64,000 nucleotides of DNA from Natronosalvus rutilus (GCF_024204665.1 NZ_CP100357.1:62001-126000); one strand, 5' to 3'. Shown: positions 51,483 to 62,036, counted from the first letter of the stretch. The notes: generated by a model not told the origin, from the sequence alone. A program made the numbers and translations.

Positions 51483-51854
51483 TTACTGTTCGGTTTTGAG
51501 TCGGTCCCGCCGTCGTTGGTATTCCTCGTCGCTCAGGTCGCCGCGTGCGGAGGCGAGTCGAAGCTCCTCGAGTGCAGGGTCAGACGAGTCATCCTGCCTG
51601 GTCACCGCCCGATAACCGAGGTAGACGGCCCCGACGATGATGGCGAGGAAGAGGAGTTGCATCCCCACGCCGATGATGAGCATCCACCCGGACACACCAT
51701 CCGCATTCCACATGCCGTTACCCCACATCCCGCCCATCATCGGTCCAGTCCACATCATGCCAAACCCCATCATGAATATGGGAAAGACAACGAGGGCAGC
51801 AACGATTGCAAGGACGACCCAGACAAGTTGCCGATCAGTTGTGTTGGTGGTCAT
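51483..51854 (-). CDS. Met-rich SHOCT-domain membrane protein
   Basis: A 123-residue protein (MTTNTTDRQLVWVV...). Two TM segments flank a methionine/glycine loop (FGMMWTGPMMGGMWGNGMWN) and a C-terminal SHOCT motif (LEELRLASARGDLSDEEYQRR) follows. Methionine-rich extracellular loops can bind Cu(I). It lies 8 bp upstream of the permease and downstream of the oxidase on the same strand. A close structural twin is encoded at 54148-54492 on the other strand. Confidence 0.75.
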   Translation of the reverse strand: MTTNTTDRQLVWVVLAIVAALVVFPIFMMGFGMMWTGPMMGGMWGNGMWNADGVSGWMLIIGVGMQLLFLAIIVGAVYLGYRAVTRQDDSSDPALEELRLASARGDLSDEEYQRRRDRLKTEQ

Positions 51855-52081
51855 AGTTTTGCCCCTGAGTCGTGTTGAGACACGATCCCTATCTAGAGAA
51901 ACGGTTGCATGGTTCAATGCCGTTCCCTTATGAAATCAATGTTAATCGCCCCCGGGTATTTCGAATACAATCTTATTTGCCATTGAACGAATGATTTCGA
52001 TCTGAAACATGGCTCTGGTCGGATGGTTCCGTCCGGTTTCGATAGCCGACCCTTGTGACTCGTACGAGCCGAGCTCTATTG

Positions 52082-53524
52082 CTACTGCTCGTACGGGACC
52101 TCACGTGCCATTCCCGTTTCCATGTGGTAGAGATGGTGACAGTGGAAAAACCACGCACCGGGGTTTTCAGCGACGAAGTCGATTGTGATCTCACCCATGT
52201 GATCAGGGACGATGACCGTATCTTTGAGGGCATCACCGACCGTAAAGTTATGTCCGTGGAGGTGCATGGGGTGGCGCATCGGACTTCGGTTCACCATTCG
52301 GAAACGGACGTGTTCGCCCTCTTCGATACTGATCGGATCGGCATCCGGATACGCCTGCCCGTCGATGGTCCACTCATCTCCATCCCCACCCATCATTCCT
52401 CCGGACAACGTGAGGTCAACCGTTCGATCAGGCTCTCCATCATACGCATCGAGAGAGTCGATCGCGTTGAGGTCCGAGAGTTGGAGCTGACGGGAACCGA
52501 TTTCACCTTCAGTGACACCCCCATCAGACTGTTCGTAGTCCAGTAATGCCCGGCCAGCCGACGTCGATTCATCGACGGGCCTGATCCGAATCGGCCACGT
52601 CCCTGGGGATCGTGCCTCAACGACAACGTCGTATCGTTCTCCTGGGCCGATTTCGAGCGTATCGACGGGGACGGGTTCGACAGCTGAGCCGTCCGTATGA
52701 GAAACAGTGAGTTCGTGGTCGTCGATACCGATTTTGTAGGTCGCTGCCGCTGCTGCGTTAATGAGCCGGAGTCTCATCCGGTTGCCCTCTTCAACATCAA
52801 TGGTTGTCGGTTCGTCCGGGAGGCGTCCATTGATCAGTGTTCCCTCTGCCGGCGGCGCGTCAGGGAATCCCCCACCTCCCATACCGCCCATGCCACCCAT
52901 TCCGCCTCCATTTCCGCTTGAAGTCTCGACACGTGGTTCAGTTGGGAGATACTCATCCAGGACGAGTGTCGCTTCGGTGTCGTACTCGATGTGCGGCTCT
53001 CGCTCTTCGATGATGAGTGGGCCGAGCAGTTCTCGATCCAGTTGCAGACCGACGTGGCTGTGATACCAATGTGTGCCAGCCGGTTCTGCATCGAACTCGT
53101 AGACGAAGTCCTCTCCAGGTTCGATCGCGGCCTGGGTGACGCCCGGAACGCCGTCCATCGCGTTATCACCGTCGAGTACCATCCCGTGCCAGTGAATCGT
53201 CGTTTCCTCCGGCAGGTCGTTCTCGATGGTGACGCGGACGCGTTCACCTTCCACTGCACGGATCTCGGGGCCTGGATACTCGCCGTTGTACGTCCAGCCG
53301 TCGTAGGACTCGTCGGTTGCGACCATCACTTCGCTCTCGGTCGCGCTAAGGTGGTACTCCCGATCCGGGTCGCCGTATTGTGGTTCTGGGAATTCGCGTT
53401 CATCCGGTGATGCATCGTCATTGGGTGTGGTATCGAAGCATCCAGCGATCAGGGTTCCACCTGCGATAGCACCGGACCTGAGTACGTCACGTCGACTGAT
53501 AGTGTAATTTGGTAATTTTGTCAT
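52082..53524 (-). CDS. Tat-exported multicopper oxidase lipoprotein
   Basis: A 480-residue protein. The ATG at 53522-53524 (MTKLPNYTISRRDVL) sits before a Tat signal and lipobox (LIAGC). All four copper-binding motifs are present: IHWHG (about 112), HWYHSH (about 155), HPMHLHGH (about 418) and HCHHLYHMETGM (about 465). The last supplies the type 1 site, with Met as axial ligand. A Gly/Met insert (GGGMGGMGGMGGGGF, about residue 213) resembles the methionine-rich segment of CueO-like cuprous oxidases. Likely role: oxidation of toxic Cu(I) outside the membrane. Confidence 0.9.
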   Translation of the reverse strand: MTKLPNYTISRRDVLRSGAIAGGTLIAGCFDTTPNDDASPDEREFPEPQYGDPDREYHLSATESEVMVATDESYDGWTYNGEYPGPEIRAVEGERVRVTIENDLPEETTIHWHGMVLDGDNAMDGVPGVTQAAIEPGEDFVYEFDAEPAGTHWYHSHVGLQLDRELLGPLIIEEREPHIEYDTEATLVLDEYLPTEPRVETSSGNGGGMGGMGGMGGGGFPDAPPAEGTLINGRLPDEPTTIDVEEGNRMRLRLINAAAAATYKIGIDDHELTVSHTDGSAVEPVPVDTLEIGPGERYDVVVEARSPGTWPIRIRPVDESTSAGRALLDYEQSDGGVTEGEIGSRQLQLSDLNAIDSLDAYDGEPDRTVDLTLSGGMMGGDGDEWTIDGQAYPDADPISIEEGEHVRFRMVNRSPMRHPMHLHGHNFTVGDALKDTVIVPDHMGEITIDFVAENPGAWFFHCHHLYHMETGMAREVPYEQ

Positions 53525-53724
53525 TAAGGCTCTAATTGTGGTAGATCGTGGTTTGCCCCACTGTTCAGTAGTCTTCGTACGGTTCGAACACGCTAAAGTA
53601 TTGTGCATATTGTTCAATACCAATACCGACGTTGATCAGGTCACCCACCATTGATGACGAATCAAGATACATGTGCGGAACTCACGCCAACACCATTAAG
53701 CTCCTTCCTGTAGTAGTGTGGGAT

Positions 53725-54141
53725 ATGGGATACACAATACAAAGATCAGTGGCTGGTGACTTCAGTGAAGTCGTAGAGACAACGATTGCTGCCCTCGAAG
53801 ACGAAGGGTTCGGCGTACTCTGTGATATCGATGTGCAGGCGACCCTCAAAAAGAAACTTGGCGAGGACTTCCGGCAATACAGGATTCTCGGTGCCTGTAA
53901 CCCAAAACTCGCACACGAGGGATTGACCGACGAGATTGAACTCGGCGCACTTCTCCCGTGTAACGTTATCGTCTACGAAACTGACGATGGAACTGTCGTA
54001 GTGAGTGCAGTTGACCCCCACCAACTCGTCGGTATCGCCGATAACGAGACGCTCGGTTCTATCGCAACTGAGGTCCACGATCGATTCGAGCGAACCCTTT
54101 CGACTGTCCAAGACGAACTCGAATCCGCGTCGGAGGCCTGA
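53725..54141 (+). CDS. DUF302 protein
   Basis: A 138-residue protein of the DUF302 family (YTIQRSVAGDFSEVVETTIAALEDEGFGVLCDIDVQATLKKKLGE...YRILGACNPKLAHEGL...GALLPCNVIVYE). The GACNP and LPCN motifs keep two conserved cysteines. Function unknown, but DUF302 genes frequently accompany heavy-metal and SHOCT genes in haloarchaea. The ATG at 53725 (MGYTIQ) is used; the upstream extension lacks coding character. Six bases separate it from the next gene. Confidence 0.8.
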   Translation: MGYTIQRSVAGDFSEVVETTIAALEDEGFGVLCDIDVQATLKKKLGEDFRQYRILGACNPKLAHEGLTDEIELGALLPCNVIVYETDDGTVVVSAVDPHQLVGIADNETLGSIATEVHDRFERTLSTVQDELESASEA

Positions 54142-54147
54142 TTAGCG

Positions 54148-54492
54148 ATGTCGTCCTCAAACCAGCTCGATACGACGACGCTGCTCCTCCTCCTCGGGGT
54201 AATTATCGTACTACCGTTGCTCACGATGGGAATGGGGTTCGGAGGGATGATGGGATACGGTGGAATGATGGGTTGGAACGGGACTACCGGTGGCTGGTGG
54301 CCACTTGTCGGAATGATCGTTCCGCTCGTCGTTCTGCTCGTCCTGCTCGGCGGTGGATATCTTCTCTTTCAGCGTGCCACGGCAAACCATCCGGATTCTG
54401 CGATGGAGGAGCTACGTAATGCGTATGCTCGTGGCGATCTCACCGACGAAGAGTTTGAAACCCGCCGGGAGAGGCTCGAACGGTCAGAGTAA
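54148..54492 (+). CDS. Met-rich SHOCT-domain membrane protein
   Basis: A 114-residue protein with a first TM (LLLLLGVIIVLPLLTMGMG), a Met/Gly loop (FGGMMGYGGMMGWNG), a second TM (LVGMIVPLVVLLVLLGGGYL) and a C-terminal SHOCT motif (MEELRNAYARGDLTDEEFETRR). It forms an operon with the DUF302 gene. It mirrors the protein at 51483-51854, so the copper block carries two diverged copies, one on each side of the oxidase. Confidence 0.75.
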   Translation: MSSSNQLDTTTLLLLLGVIIVLPLLTMGMGFGGMMGYGGMMGWNGTTGGWWPLVGMIVPLVVLLVLLGGGYLLFQRATANHPDSAMEELRNAYARGDLTDEEFETRRERLERSE

Positions 54493-54562
54493 AGGTATAA
54501 CGGTGATCACGCTGTAACCAGCTGTCGTTCGACGTAGTAGGATCTTGACTGTGATCCTCTTT

Positions 54563-55552
54563 TCAGGAAGGCCATTGCCGTTCGTCGGATTCGACGATAC
54601 CGAGCAACGTTTGTCGACGTTCGCTCAGCGTATCGAGGGTCGAGGCGAACTCTTCGTCGGAAACGGTCGGGATATTAGCTTCGCGGAGAGCGTTTAGATT
54701 CGGCGGCGGAGGAACATTGTTTGAGGGATGGATGAAGCTCTCGTGCAGCGTTTCGAGGTAGTTTTCGATGCTTTTGCGGGTGTTCCGGATGACAATTTCA
54801 CTCGGGCGATGTTCTTTCGGAACACCGAATCGAATGAGCGTCAATGCGTCGTCGAGGGCCGCGATTTCGACGGTTGGAGACCGGTCTGACCGGGCGCTGT
54901 GAAAATAGTGAAGAACAGGATAGGCCTTGTGATTCTCCGTGAGGATCGTCAATTGCGTAACGAAACTATTCAATGGCAAGTCGAGCCCCTGAAACTCCTC
55001 ACCATCCCAGGCCGTTTGAACGATCTCTTCGCTGTGTGTTCCGAATCCGCTGACGTTGTTGGCGAACGCGCGTTTCTGGGTGACTGCATCGAGAACTGAC
55101 AGCGTATAGGTGACGATCAATGTCACGAAAAGCAATCCACTCCCTGTTGCGAGTATCGTGACAAGCTGCCAGATTCCTTTCCGTGGAGCAAAATCACCGA
55201 TTCCCAGCGTGAAAACCGTGTATCCGACAAAATAGATCCGGTCAGTCCACGTCACGGGACCGCGGTTGAGTGTATCGATGAGAATATTCTCAGCTCCAGC
55301 GAAAATAAGCGTCCATCCACCCCAGAGCAGCACTATCCATCCCACGAGGTTCAACACGAAGATTAACGGTCCCGAGAGGCTGAGTAGCTGTGAGCTTTGG
55401 GCGCCAAATAGTCGTAGTGATCGCCACGTCCATGCCATCAACCGAGACGTAAGTGGACCAGCACCACCTTCAACCCAGAGCGTCGTCCAGAGAAGGTCAA
55501 GTACGGTCCCGAGCAGCAGAATCGCACCAAGGGCCAGATAAATAGTGTTCAT
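54563..55552 (-). CDS. two-TM ion channel-like protein
   Basis: A 329-residue protein. Several hydrophobic segments lie in the first 160 residues. An Ion_trans_2 pore pattern FVGYTVFTLGIGDFAP near residue 117 corresponds to the K+ channel filter TxGxGD, and another TM follows. The 170-residue cytoplasmic part is helical and has no RCK motif. It may conduct K+; the filter TLGIGD is slightly non-standard. It is read toward the SHOCT gene, 70 bp apart, and is not obviously part of copper handling. Confidence 0.7.
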   Translation of the reverse strand: MNTIYLALGAILLLGTVLDLLWTTLWVEGGAGPLTSRLMAWTWRSLRLFGAQSSQLLSLSGPLIFVLNLVGWIVLLWGGWTLIFAGAENILIDTLNRGPVTWTDRIYFVGYTVFTLGIGDFAPRKGIWQLVTILATGSGLLFVTLIVTYTLSVLDAVTQKRAFANNVSGFGTHSEEIVQTAWDGEEFQGLDLPLNSFVTQLTILTENHKAYPVLHYFHSARSDRSPTVEIAALDDALTLIRFGVPKEHRPSEIVIRNTRKSIENYLETLHESFIHPSNNVPPPPNLNALREANIPTVSDEEFASTLDTLSERRQTLLGIVESDERQWPS

Positions 55553-55603
55553 TTCACCTGTGGAGTGTTGTGTTGGTTTATCAGCTGTCGAAAGTCGTCT
55601 ACT

Positions 55604-57871
55604 CTAATCAGCCGGTTGTGTGCCTGTAGCTGGTGACACGCCAGGTAAGCTCGGAATGGAGAGATCGACGCGGCGGAGCAGTTGCGCGTTTATTGCGACG
55701 ATAACGGTACTCAACGACATCAGTAGCGCACCGATGGCGGGCGACAGGAGGATGCCGATCGGTGCGAGGACGCCCGCAGCCAGCGGGATTGCGAAGACGT
55801 TGTATCCGGCGGCCCAGACGATGTTCTCCTGCATCTTCCGGTAACTCGCCTTGCTCAGCTTCACGAGACGGGCAACGTCCATCGGATTGTTCTGCACGAG
55901 GATGACGTCGGCAGACTGAACAGCGACGTCCGTCCCACTTCCGATAGCGATGCCGACGTCCGCCCGAGTCAGCGCCGGTGCGTCGTTGACACCGTCGCCA
56001 ACCATTGCCACAAGTTTGCCCTGGTTCTGTAGCTCCTGGACCTTCTCGTCTTTGTCTTCGGGCAGTACCTCCGCGAACACTGTATCAATTCCCAGTTCGT
56101 CGGCCACGGCATTAGCCACGTCCCGCGAGTCGCCGGTCAACATCGCTACTTCTATATCGAGTTCGTGGAGCGCATCGACGACTCGGTAGCTCTCTTCCCG
56201 GATTACGTCCGCCATGGCGAAGGCGGCGATCGGCTCTCCATTTCGAACGACGTACACGACAGTCTGTCCGTTTTCGCCGGCCTCATCAGCGAACCGTCGC
56301 AGATCCGACGAGACATCGGTGTCGAGGTAGGTCAGAAGGTTTGGACCGCCGACGTAGACCTCGTCACCCGAAACCCGCGCGCGAACTCCCCGACCTTTCA
56401 TCGCTTCGAAACCCTCCGCCTTGGGAACGCTAACACCGCGTTCAGCAGCTGCCTCGCGGATGGCACGGGCAATCATGTGTTCTGAGTCCCCTTCGACCGC
56501 AGCTGCGAGAGCCAGCGCCTCCTCGTCGTCGATACTGTCCGCGGTCTCTGTACCGACGACACCGTGTTCGCCCTCGGTGAGCGTCCCAGTCTTGTCGAAG
56601 ATGATCGCATCTAGGTTTCGCGCTTCTTCCATGGCAATTCGATCCCGCACCAACATCCCATTTCGGGCGGCCAGCGAGGTGTTGATTGCAACCACGAGCG
56701 GAATGGCGAGTCCGAGCGCGTGTGGACACGCGATTACAAGGACGGTGACGACTCGCTCAATAACCGCCGCGTCGTTCGACGCGGCGATCGTCCACCCGAC
56801 GGCAGTCACAGCCGCTGCCGCTACGGCGACGTAGAATAACCAGCCGGCGGCTCGATCGGCGAGGACTTGCGTCTGAGACTTGCTCCCCTGCGCTTCTTCG
56901 ACGAGACGCATAATCCCCGCGAGAGTCGTCTTCTCACCCGTCGCTTCGATGCGGGCGCGGAGACTGCCGTCGCCGTTGATGGTCCCGCCGATCACCTCGT
57001 CGCCTGGCTCCTTCGAAACCGGCATCGACTCGCCGGTGATCATTGATTCGTTCACGTCCGAGTCACCCTCCTCGACAACGCCATCTGCGGGGACGCTGGC
57101 ACCGGGACGGACGAGAACGAGATCTCCTTCGGAAAGGTCGCTCACCGGGACCTCTTCAGTTTCACCGTCATCGGTGATTCGTTCGGCGGTGTCGGGCATG
57201 AGCTGTGCCAGCTCGTCGAGCGCACTCTGTGCTCGCCGAACCGATCGCATTTCGATCCAGTGGCCCAGCAGCATGATGTCGATCAGGGTGACGAGTTCCC
57301 AGAAGAACGCCGATTGGGTGGGAAAGACGACGCTCGCCAAACTGTAGACGAACGCGACCGAGATCGCCATCGAGATGAGCGTCATCATCCCCGGTGATCG
57401 ATCACGCAGTTCGGGGATGGCCATTCGGAGGAACGGGAGGCCACCGTACCCGAAGACGATTACCGCGAAAATTGGGTTAATCCACTCGCTTCCTGGAAAC
57501 GCCGGGACAGAAAACCCCAGCCATTCCTGGAGCATCTCGCTGTAGAGGAGGACCGGAATCGAGAGCAGCGTCGAAATGAAAAACCGACGGCGGAACATCT
57601 CTTCGTGACCTTCGTGCATTCCGCCGTGATCTCCATGGTCGTGACCACCGTCCTCGCGGTCCATTTGGTGTTCGTGTTTATCTTCGATCGTCTGTTCGGC
57701 CTCATTCGCGTCCGTAGCCTCCTCCTCAAGCATCGACTGTTCCACTTGCGGTTCTGATTCGTCTTCGGTACTGCCTGTCTCGTCACCGGTTGTGGACTGA
57801 TGGTCGTGGTTAGGATGGCCTTCAGACGGATTTTCGTCATTCCTTGGCTGGTTGTGATCGTGATCGTCCAT
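55604..57871 (-). CDS. copB: CopB-type heavy-metal P-ATPase
   Basis: A 755-residue P1B-type ATPase. The N-terminus (1-95) is acidic and histidine-rich ([15 protein letters not shown]..., [11 protein letters not shown]). Eight TM helices include the metal-channel motif [10 protein letters not shown] near residue 381, which defines the CopB/P1B-3 subgroup rather than CopA (CPC). The TGES loop reads [10 protein letters not shown], the phosphorylation site DKTGTLTEG is near 427, and the hinge [10 protein letters not shown] is near 627. It exports copper (or silver) from the cell. It is transcribed alone, next to the channel and the CBS-domain protein. Confidence 0.9.
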   Translation of the reverse strand: MDDHDHNQPRNDENPSEGHPNHDHQSTTGDETGSTEDESEPQVEQSMLEEEATDANEAEQTIEDKHEHQMDREDGGHDHGDHGGMHEGHEEMFRRRFFISTLLSIPVLLYSEMLQEWLGFSVPAFPGSEWINPIFAVIVFGYGGLPFLRMAIPELRDRSPGMMTLISMAISVAFVYSLASVVFPTQSAFFWELVTLIDIMLLGHWIEMRSVRRAQSALDELAQLMPDTAERITDDGETEEVPVSDLSEGDLVLVRPGASVPADGVVEEGDSDVNESMITGESMPVSKEPGDEVIGGTINGDGSLRARIEATGEKTTLAGIMRLVEEAQGSKSQTQVLADRAAGWLFYVAVAAAAVTAVGWTIAASNDAAVIERVVTVLVIACPHALGLAIPLVVAINTSLAARNGMLVRDRIAMEEARNLDAIIFDKTGTLTEGEHGVVGTETADSIDDEEALALAAAVEGDSEHMIARAIREAAAERGVSVPKAEGFEAMKGRGVRARVSGDEVYVGGPNLLTYLDTDVSSDLRRFADEAGENGQTVVYVVRNGEPIAAFAMADVIREESYRVVDALHELDIEVAMLTGDSRDVANAVADELGIDTVFAEVLPEDKDEKVQELQNQGKLVAMVGDGVNDAPALTRADVGIAIGSGTDVAVQSADVILVQNNPMDVARLVKLSKASYRKMQENIVWAAGYNVFAIPLAAGVLAPIGILLSPAIGALLMSLSTVIVAINAQLLRRVDLSIPSLPGVSPATGTQPAD

Positions 57872-58108
57872 GGTTGTCTAAACACTAGAACAGCGGCTGA
57901 GGTAATCTGTGTGTTGGCTTGTTATCATAATTTCTCACGGTATTCCTTCTATCAGTATCGGTGATGTTGGTAAATCCGTGCTGAAGATAGAGAAATCGGA
58001 TACTATACGTAAACGACCACGGGTCGGGTGGCCTGTGGAACGCTCGCTGCTTTCTTTAGAACGGCGGCGCGAAGCCGAACGGACCTGAACGAGCAAGTCC
58101 ATACCCAT

Positions 58109-59440
58109 TTAGTCCACCGCTGGATCATCGATATCTCTTTCTTGGACCCATACCGTCGAAATTCGGGCCCCCTCGATGCTCGTTACCTCAACGACGTGAC
58201 CGGCGACCTCGACGCGGTCGCCAGGTTCTGGTGCGCGGTTGAGTTGTTCGAGCACCAGTCCACCGATCGTTTCGACTTCCTTGCTTTCGAAGTCCCCAGC
58301 GAGGATATCATTCACTTTCGACAATTGGACTCCGCCGTCAATGTCGTACCCCTCATCGTCGCGCCGCCGTATCGACGGTTCCCGCTTATCGAGATCAAAC
58401 CCGTCTCGAAGGTCTCCAACGAGGGCCTCAACGATGTCTTCAACCGTTGCAATCCCCTCGAATGCTCCCCACTCGTCGATGACTGCGGCCATCTGCTGTC
58501 GATCCTCCCTGAACTGTATCAGGAGGTCGCTAATTGCCATCGTCTCCGGGACGATGCGAATTTCGCGGACGATGTCACCAACTCTCTCGGCATCCCCACC
58601 GGTCACCTCTGCTCGCAGCACGTCCTTGACATCGACGAATCCAACCACCTGATCACCGTCGTTGGCATCGAGAACCGGATAGCGCGTGTGTCCGGCCTCT
58701 AAAACGATCGAATGCAGTTCGGATAGGGTGGCATCCGCCGGAACGCTCACCACGTCCGGTCGTGGGACCATGACCTCCCGCACCACGATATCGTCGAGGT
58801 CGAAGACGCGCTCGATCATCGTCACTTCTGCCACGTCAATGCCCCCTCCCTCACCGGATTGTGTTAGTACCCGAAGGAGTTCCCGCTCACCGAGTGTCTC
58901 ATCCGTTTCGGAAGCGGGCGGCACACCGAGCGACCGCGTGAACGCGTTGGCCGCCCCGTTGAAGACGACAATGCCCGGATAGAGTAGGTAATAGAAGGCC
59001 TTCATTGGCGGGGCGAGGAACAGCGAGAGTCGCTCGGTCTGGGCGATTGCGAGCGTCTTCGGGGCGAGTTCTCCGAAGACGACGTGGAGAAACGTGATGA
59101 TACTAAAGCCGATTGCGAACGCGACGAGATGGATGAGAGTCGCCGGGAGAACCGATTCCAGGATGGGCTCGATGAGCGCCGCCACTGCGGGTTCGCCGAC
59201 CCATCCTAATCCGAGCGAGGCGATGGTGATGCCGAGTTGTGTCGTGGCGAGGTAGTTGTCGAGATTCGTCATCACCTCCTGGAGCGTCCCCGAGCCGGGC
59301 CGCCCCTCTTCGACGAGCTGGTCGACCGATGTCCCCCGAATCCGAACGAAGGCGAACTCTGCAGCGACAAAAAAGCCGTTTAAGACCACGAGAATCAACG
59401 CTAAGGCGAGTTGTGCCGCCGAGAGCGCAACGTCTACCAT
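58109..59440 (-). CDS. CNNM/CorC-family protein with CBS pair
   Basis: A 443-residue protein. The N-terminal DUF21/CNNM transmembrane domain (about residues 1-180, with ILVVLNGFFVAAEFAFVRIR and HVVFGELAPKTLAIAQ) is followed by two CBS domains (REVMVPRPDVVSVPADATL, and a second near 280) and a C-terminal CorC_HlyC domain (GGVQLSKVNDILAGDF). These proteins are linked to magnesium or other cation export. The ATG at 59438-59440 (MVDVALSAAQL) is chosen; the longer frame adds a non-haloarchaeal leader. Confidence 0.85.
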   Translation of the reverse strand: MVDVALSAAQLALALILVVLNGFFVAAEFAFVRIRGTSVDQLVEEGRPGSGTLQEVMTNLDNYLATTQLGITIASLGLGWVGEPAVAALIEPILESVLPATLIHLVAFAIGFSIITFLHVVFGELAPKTLAIAQTERLSLFLAPPMKAFYYLLYPGIVVFNGAANAFTRSLGVPPASETDETLGERELLRVLTQSGEGGGIDVAEVTMIERVFDLDDIVVREVMVPRPDVVSVPADATLSELHSIVLEAGHTRYPVLDANDGDQVVGFVDVKDVLRAEVTGGDAERVGDIVREIRIVPETMAISDLLIQFREDRQQMAAVIDEWGAFEGIATVEDIVEALVGDLRDGFDLDKREPSIRRRDDEGYDIDGGVQLSKVNDILAGDFESKEVETIGGLVLEQLNRAPEPGDRVEVAGHVVEVTSIEGARISTVWVQERDIDDPAVD

Positions 59441-59555
59441 CGATACTCCCAGAAAGTACTGCCGTTCGATTGTGGTGTGTCCATAGCTATACATCTCGTC
59501 CCAATGACTAAAATCCTCTAAGTGGTTCGCGGGTGACCGACTGCTGTCAATGTAT

Positions 59556-60275
59556 TTACCGGTATGTTTCTTTCCAATCGTCCGGGTCCCCTTCACGGAA
59601 TTCACCCTTGGCATGGCGCTCACGGGGCCAGAAGGTGACGCCCAGCAGTACAACGTAGAACACGCCCACAACGGCAACCACAGCAATCCCGGGGATACGG
59701 GCGATTCCAGCGGTTGTCAGCCAGTCCTGGCGCGGCGCGAACGCTGTAATCCTGAAGACCCACGCGATCAATAGGATACTGAGCAGAGCAAGGTACACAC
59801 GCCGGAGCCGGTTTGCGAGTGCTTCGTAGAACGAGACTTTCAGCGTCGGCCGGCGATAGTCCCTGCTCAGTTCCGCTCGCCAGTCGTGGCTTTCAGTGCC
59901 TTGGGACGGGTCGAGGGCGTTTGCGAACAGGTTTTCCTGGATGACTCGAGCGCGAGAGCGAAAGACGTCGTAGTCCCGGTACCGCCGTGCTTCGATGCCC
60001 AGAAAGACGGTGACGACGACGATCCCGATCAGCAAGATATAGTGTGGGTTATCGGTACTCGAAAACGCCCACGTCAAGATGGCTGCCATCAGCGTCACCG
60101 CCCACGTCGTCGTCTCGTCGAGGCGCTGGCGCCACGTCCCCACTCGGTCGATCTCTCCGCGGTAGGCGTGGGCCATCACCGAACCGAGTCCCGTGCTGTC
60201 GTCAACCATTTCGCGGCCGATCTCCCGCTGGTCTGGTGCTGTTGGGTCGACCTCGTCGCTATTCGAGTCGGTCAT
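59556..60275 (-). CDS. DUF2270 membrane protein
   Basis: A 239-residue protein. The N-terminal cytosolic part includes GSVMAHAYRGEIDRVGTWRQRLDETTTWAV, the DUF2270 hallmark. Two TM segments (TLMAAILTWAFSS / ILLIGIVVVTVFLGIEARRY) follow, and two more lie in the C-terminal half. Function unknown. It is 115 bp upstream of the CNNM-type gene and may be co-transcribed with it. Confidence 0.8.
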   Translation of the reverse strand: MTDSNSDEVDPTAPDQREIGREMVDDSTGLGSVMAHAYRGEIDRVGTWRQRLDETTTWAVTLMAAILTWAFSSTDNPHYILLIGIVVVTVFLGIEARRYRDYDVFRSRARVIQENLFANALDPSQGTESHDWRAELSRDYRRPTLKVSFYEALANRLRRVYLALLSILLIAWVFRITAFAPRQDWLTTAGIARIPGIAVVAVVGVFYVVLLGVTFWPRERHAKGEFREGDPDDWKETYR

Positions 60276-60416
60276 AGAGGAGAGACATCTCCTCGCTCCA
60301 TAAGCAGCTATGGTGACTGCGTAATCTGAGTGTCATGTACTGGAGGACATCGAACAGTACGCAGTTGCATGTAGCGGTTGGTTTCGGCCTGAACGTGTGG
60401 ACTAAACGAGAGTGCC

Positions 60417-60511
60417 GTGCTGAACTCATTCTCTGTATCTCGCACGACGGTCCTGACTGTATTCTGGTAAGACATTTAGACAATGCTGAATACACAGCGC
60501 ATATCGGTCAC
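60417..60511 (+). repeat. two dyad cores between diverging genes
   Basis: The first core (GTGCTGAACTCATTC..TCGCAC, 60417-60445) is preceded by a flank resembling the one at 38945 (TAGCGGTTGGTTTCGGCCTG). A second, direct core (TGCTGAATACACAGCGC) lies at 60483-60511. The spacer differs from the five standard pairs. It lies between the DUF2270 and PiT genes. Confidence 0.55.
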
Positions 60512-60669
60512 TGATCTTTGAGCAACCCGTGTGGAGACGAATCGGTAGAGACTAGTGGGACTTCAGTTGTGAAGTGCTAAATCTTCGTGTTACTGTGTCT
60601 ATCGGTCGTAGCCAACAGTTCAGCAGCGAAACGGCACTATTTTTTCGCGTGCGAACCGAGCACACGCAC

Positions 60670-61929
60670 GTGGCAGAATTACTAATTCTCGTGGGATTGC
60701 TGGTGGCGGTGTTCGTCGGGTACAATATCGGCGGGTCATCAACCGGTGTTGCCTTCGGTCCGGCAGTTGGCAGCCGGGCCGTCAGAAAAGTCACTGCCGG
60801 GACACTGTTTACCGTGTTTGCGTTCCTCGGAGCGTGGACGATTGGACGGAAGGTCATCACGACGATGAGTACCGAAATCGTCGATGCAGCAGCCTTTACA
60901 CCCGCAGCGAGCGTTGGTGTCCTCTTTTTTACCGGGCTCGCACTCCTGATCTCGAACCTCTACGGTGTCCCGGCGTCAACCTCGATGACAGCCGTCGCAG
61001 CAATCGTCGGACTCGGATTGGCAACGGGGACGCTCAACACTGCGCTGATGTTTACCATCCTGTCGGCATGGATCGTCGCCCCACTGATCGCCGTCTTCAC
61101 AGGTGCGTTTATCGGCAGATATCTGTACCCGCACCTTGACGCCAAATTCGAATTTGGTCGCCTTACGAACCCGTTGATCGCAATCGATACCCAGGGGAGG
61201 CTCCCACGGCTATCGGTCAACGATAACGTCTCGCCTCGGGATCTGATCGGGTCGGCGCTTGTGGTGGCAATTGCCTGCTACATGGGGTTCAGTGCCGGGG
61301 CCTCGAACGCGGCGAACGCAGTCGCCCCGCTTGTCGGTAACGGTTCCCTTGACCCCAGCCCGGCGATTCTCCTCGCAATCGGGGCCATCAGCGTGGGCGG
61401 CTTCACGATTGCCCGGCGGACGCTGGCGACCGTTGGCAACGATATTACTAAGATGCCGATTCTGGCAGCGCTCATTGTTTCGACCGTGGGTGCGACGATT
61501 ATCACCGTCCTATCGTGGCTCGGAATTCCAGCCAGTCTCGCCGTGAGTACGACCAGTTGTATTATTGGACTCGGGTGGGGCCGTGCAAGCCGAGCGCGGA
61601 CGCTCGCAGAAATAGTCACACAGTCCCCTGCCGATGAATCCGCTCCAAAGTTTACGACTGGTGCACTCAAACTTCACCCAGTTGAAGGCAACAAGGGGGT
61701 CAATTCGGGCCCGACTGTGGGCGAACTCGCTGAAGGCGAGACTCCTCACCCGGACAGACAGCACGCATCCGGGGATGGTGTGTCTAGCATCGGCGAAAAA
61801 GACCCAGAAGAACTGTCCGCCGAAGGCCTGTTCCACCACGCAGCGGCAGCTCGCGTCGTGACACTCTGGGTGATCACGCCGATGATGTCGCTCGTGGGGT
61901 CCTATGCCTTGTTTTCACTCCTCGGCTAA
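60670..61929 (+). CDS. PiT-family phosphate permease
   Basis: A 419-residue protein. The GTG at 60670 (first residues VAELLILVGLLVAVF) is used; the upstream frame is arginine/serine-rich. Two PHO4 signatures are present: YNIGGSSTGVAFGPAVGSRAV near the N-terminus and GFSAGASNAANAVAPLVG near residue 205. About ten TM helices and an acidic cytosolic insert (about 320-395) lie before the last TM helix. It should carry inorganic phosphate with a cation. It stands alone between repeats. Confidence 0.85.
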   Translation: MAELLILVGLLVAVFVGYNIGGSSTGVAFGPAVGSRAVRKVTAGTLFTVFAFLGAWTIGRKVITTMSTEIVDAAAFTPAASVGVLFFTGLALLISNLYGVPASTSMTAVAAIVGLGLATGTLNTALMFTILSAWIVAPLIAVFTGAFIGRYLYPHLDAKFEFGRLTNPLIAIDTQGRLPRLSVNDNVSPRDLIGSALVVAIACYMGFSAGASNAANAVAPLVGNGSLDPSPAILLAIGAISVGGFTIARRTLATVGNDITKMPILAALIVSTVGATIITVLSWLGIPASLAVSTTSCIIGLGWGRASRARTLAEIVTQSPADESAPKFTTGALKLHPVEGNKGVNSGPTVGELAEGETPHPDRQHASGDGVSSIGEKDPEELSAEGLFHHAAAARVVTLWVITPMMSLVGSYALFSLLG

Positions 61930-62036
61930 CAGAACACCTCGTCTGTCCATCGGCCTCAGTCGTGGTCAGAGGCACGCCCATCTACAAGAATCGTGCGCGA
62001 GTGGTAAGGGTTGGCGTCTTTGATATCAAGACCGCT

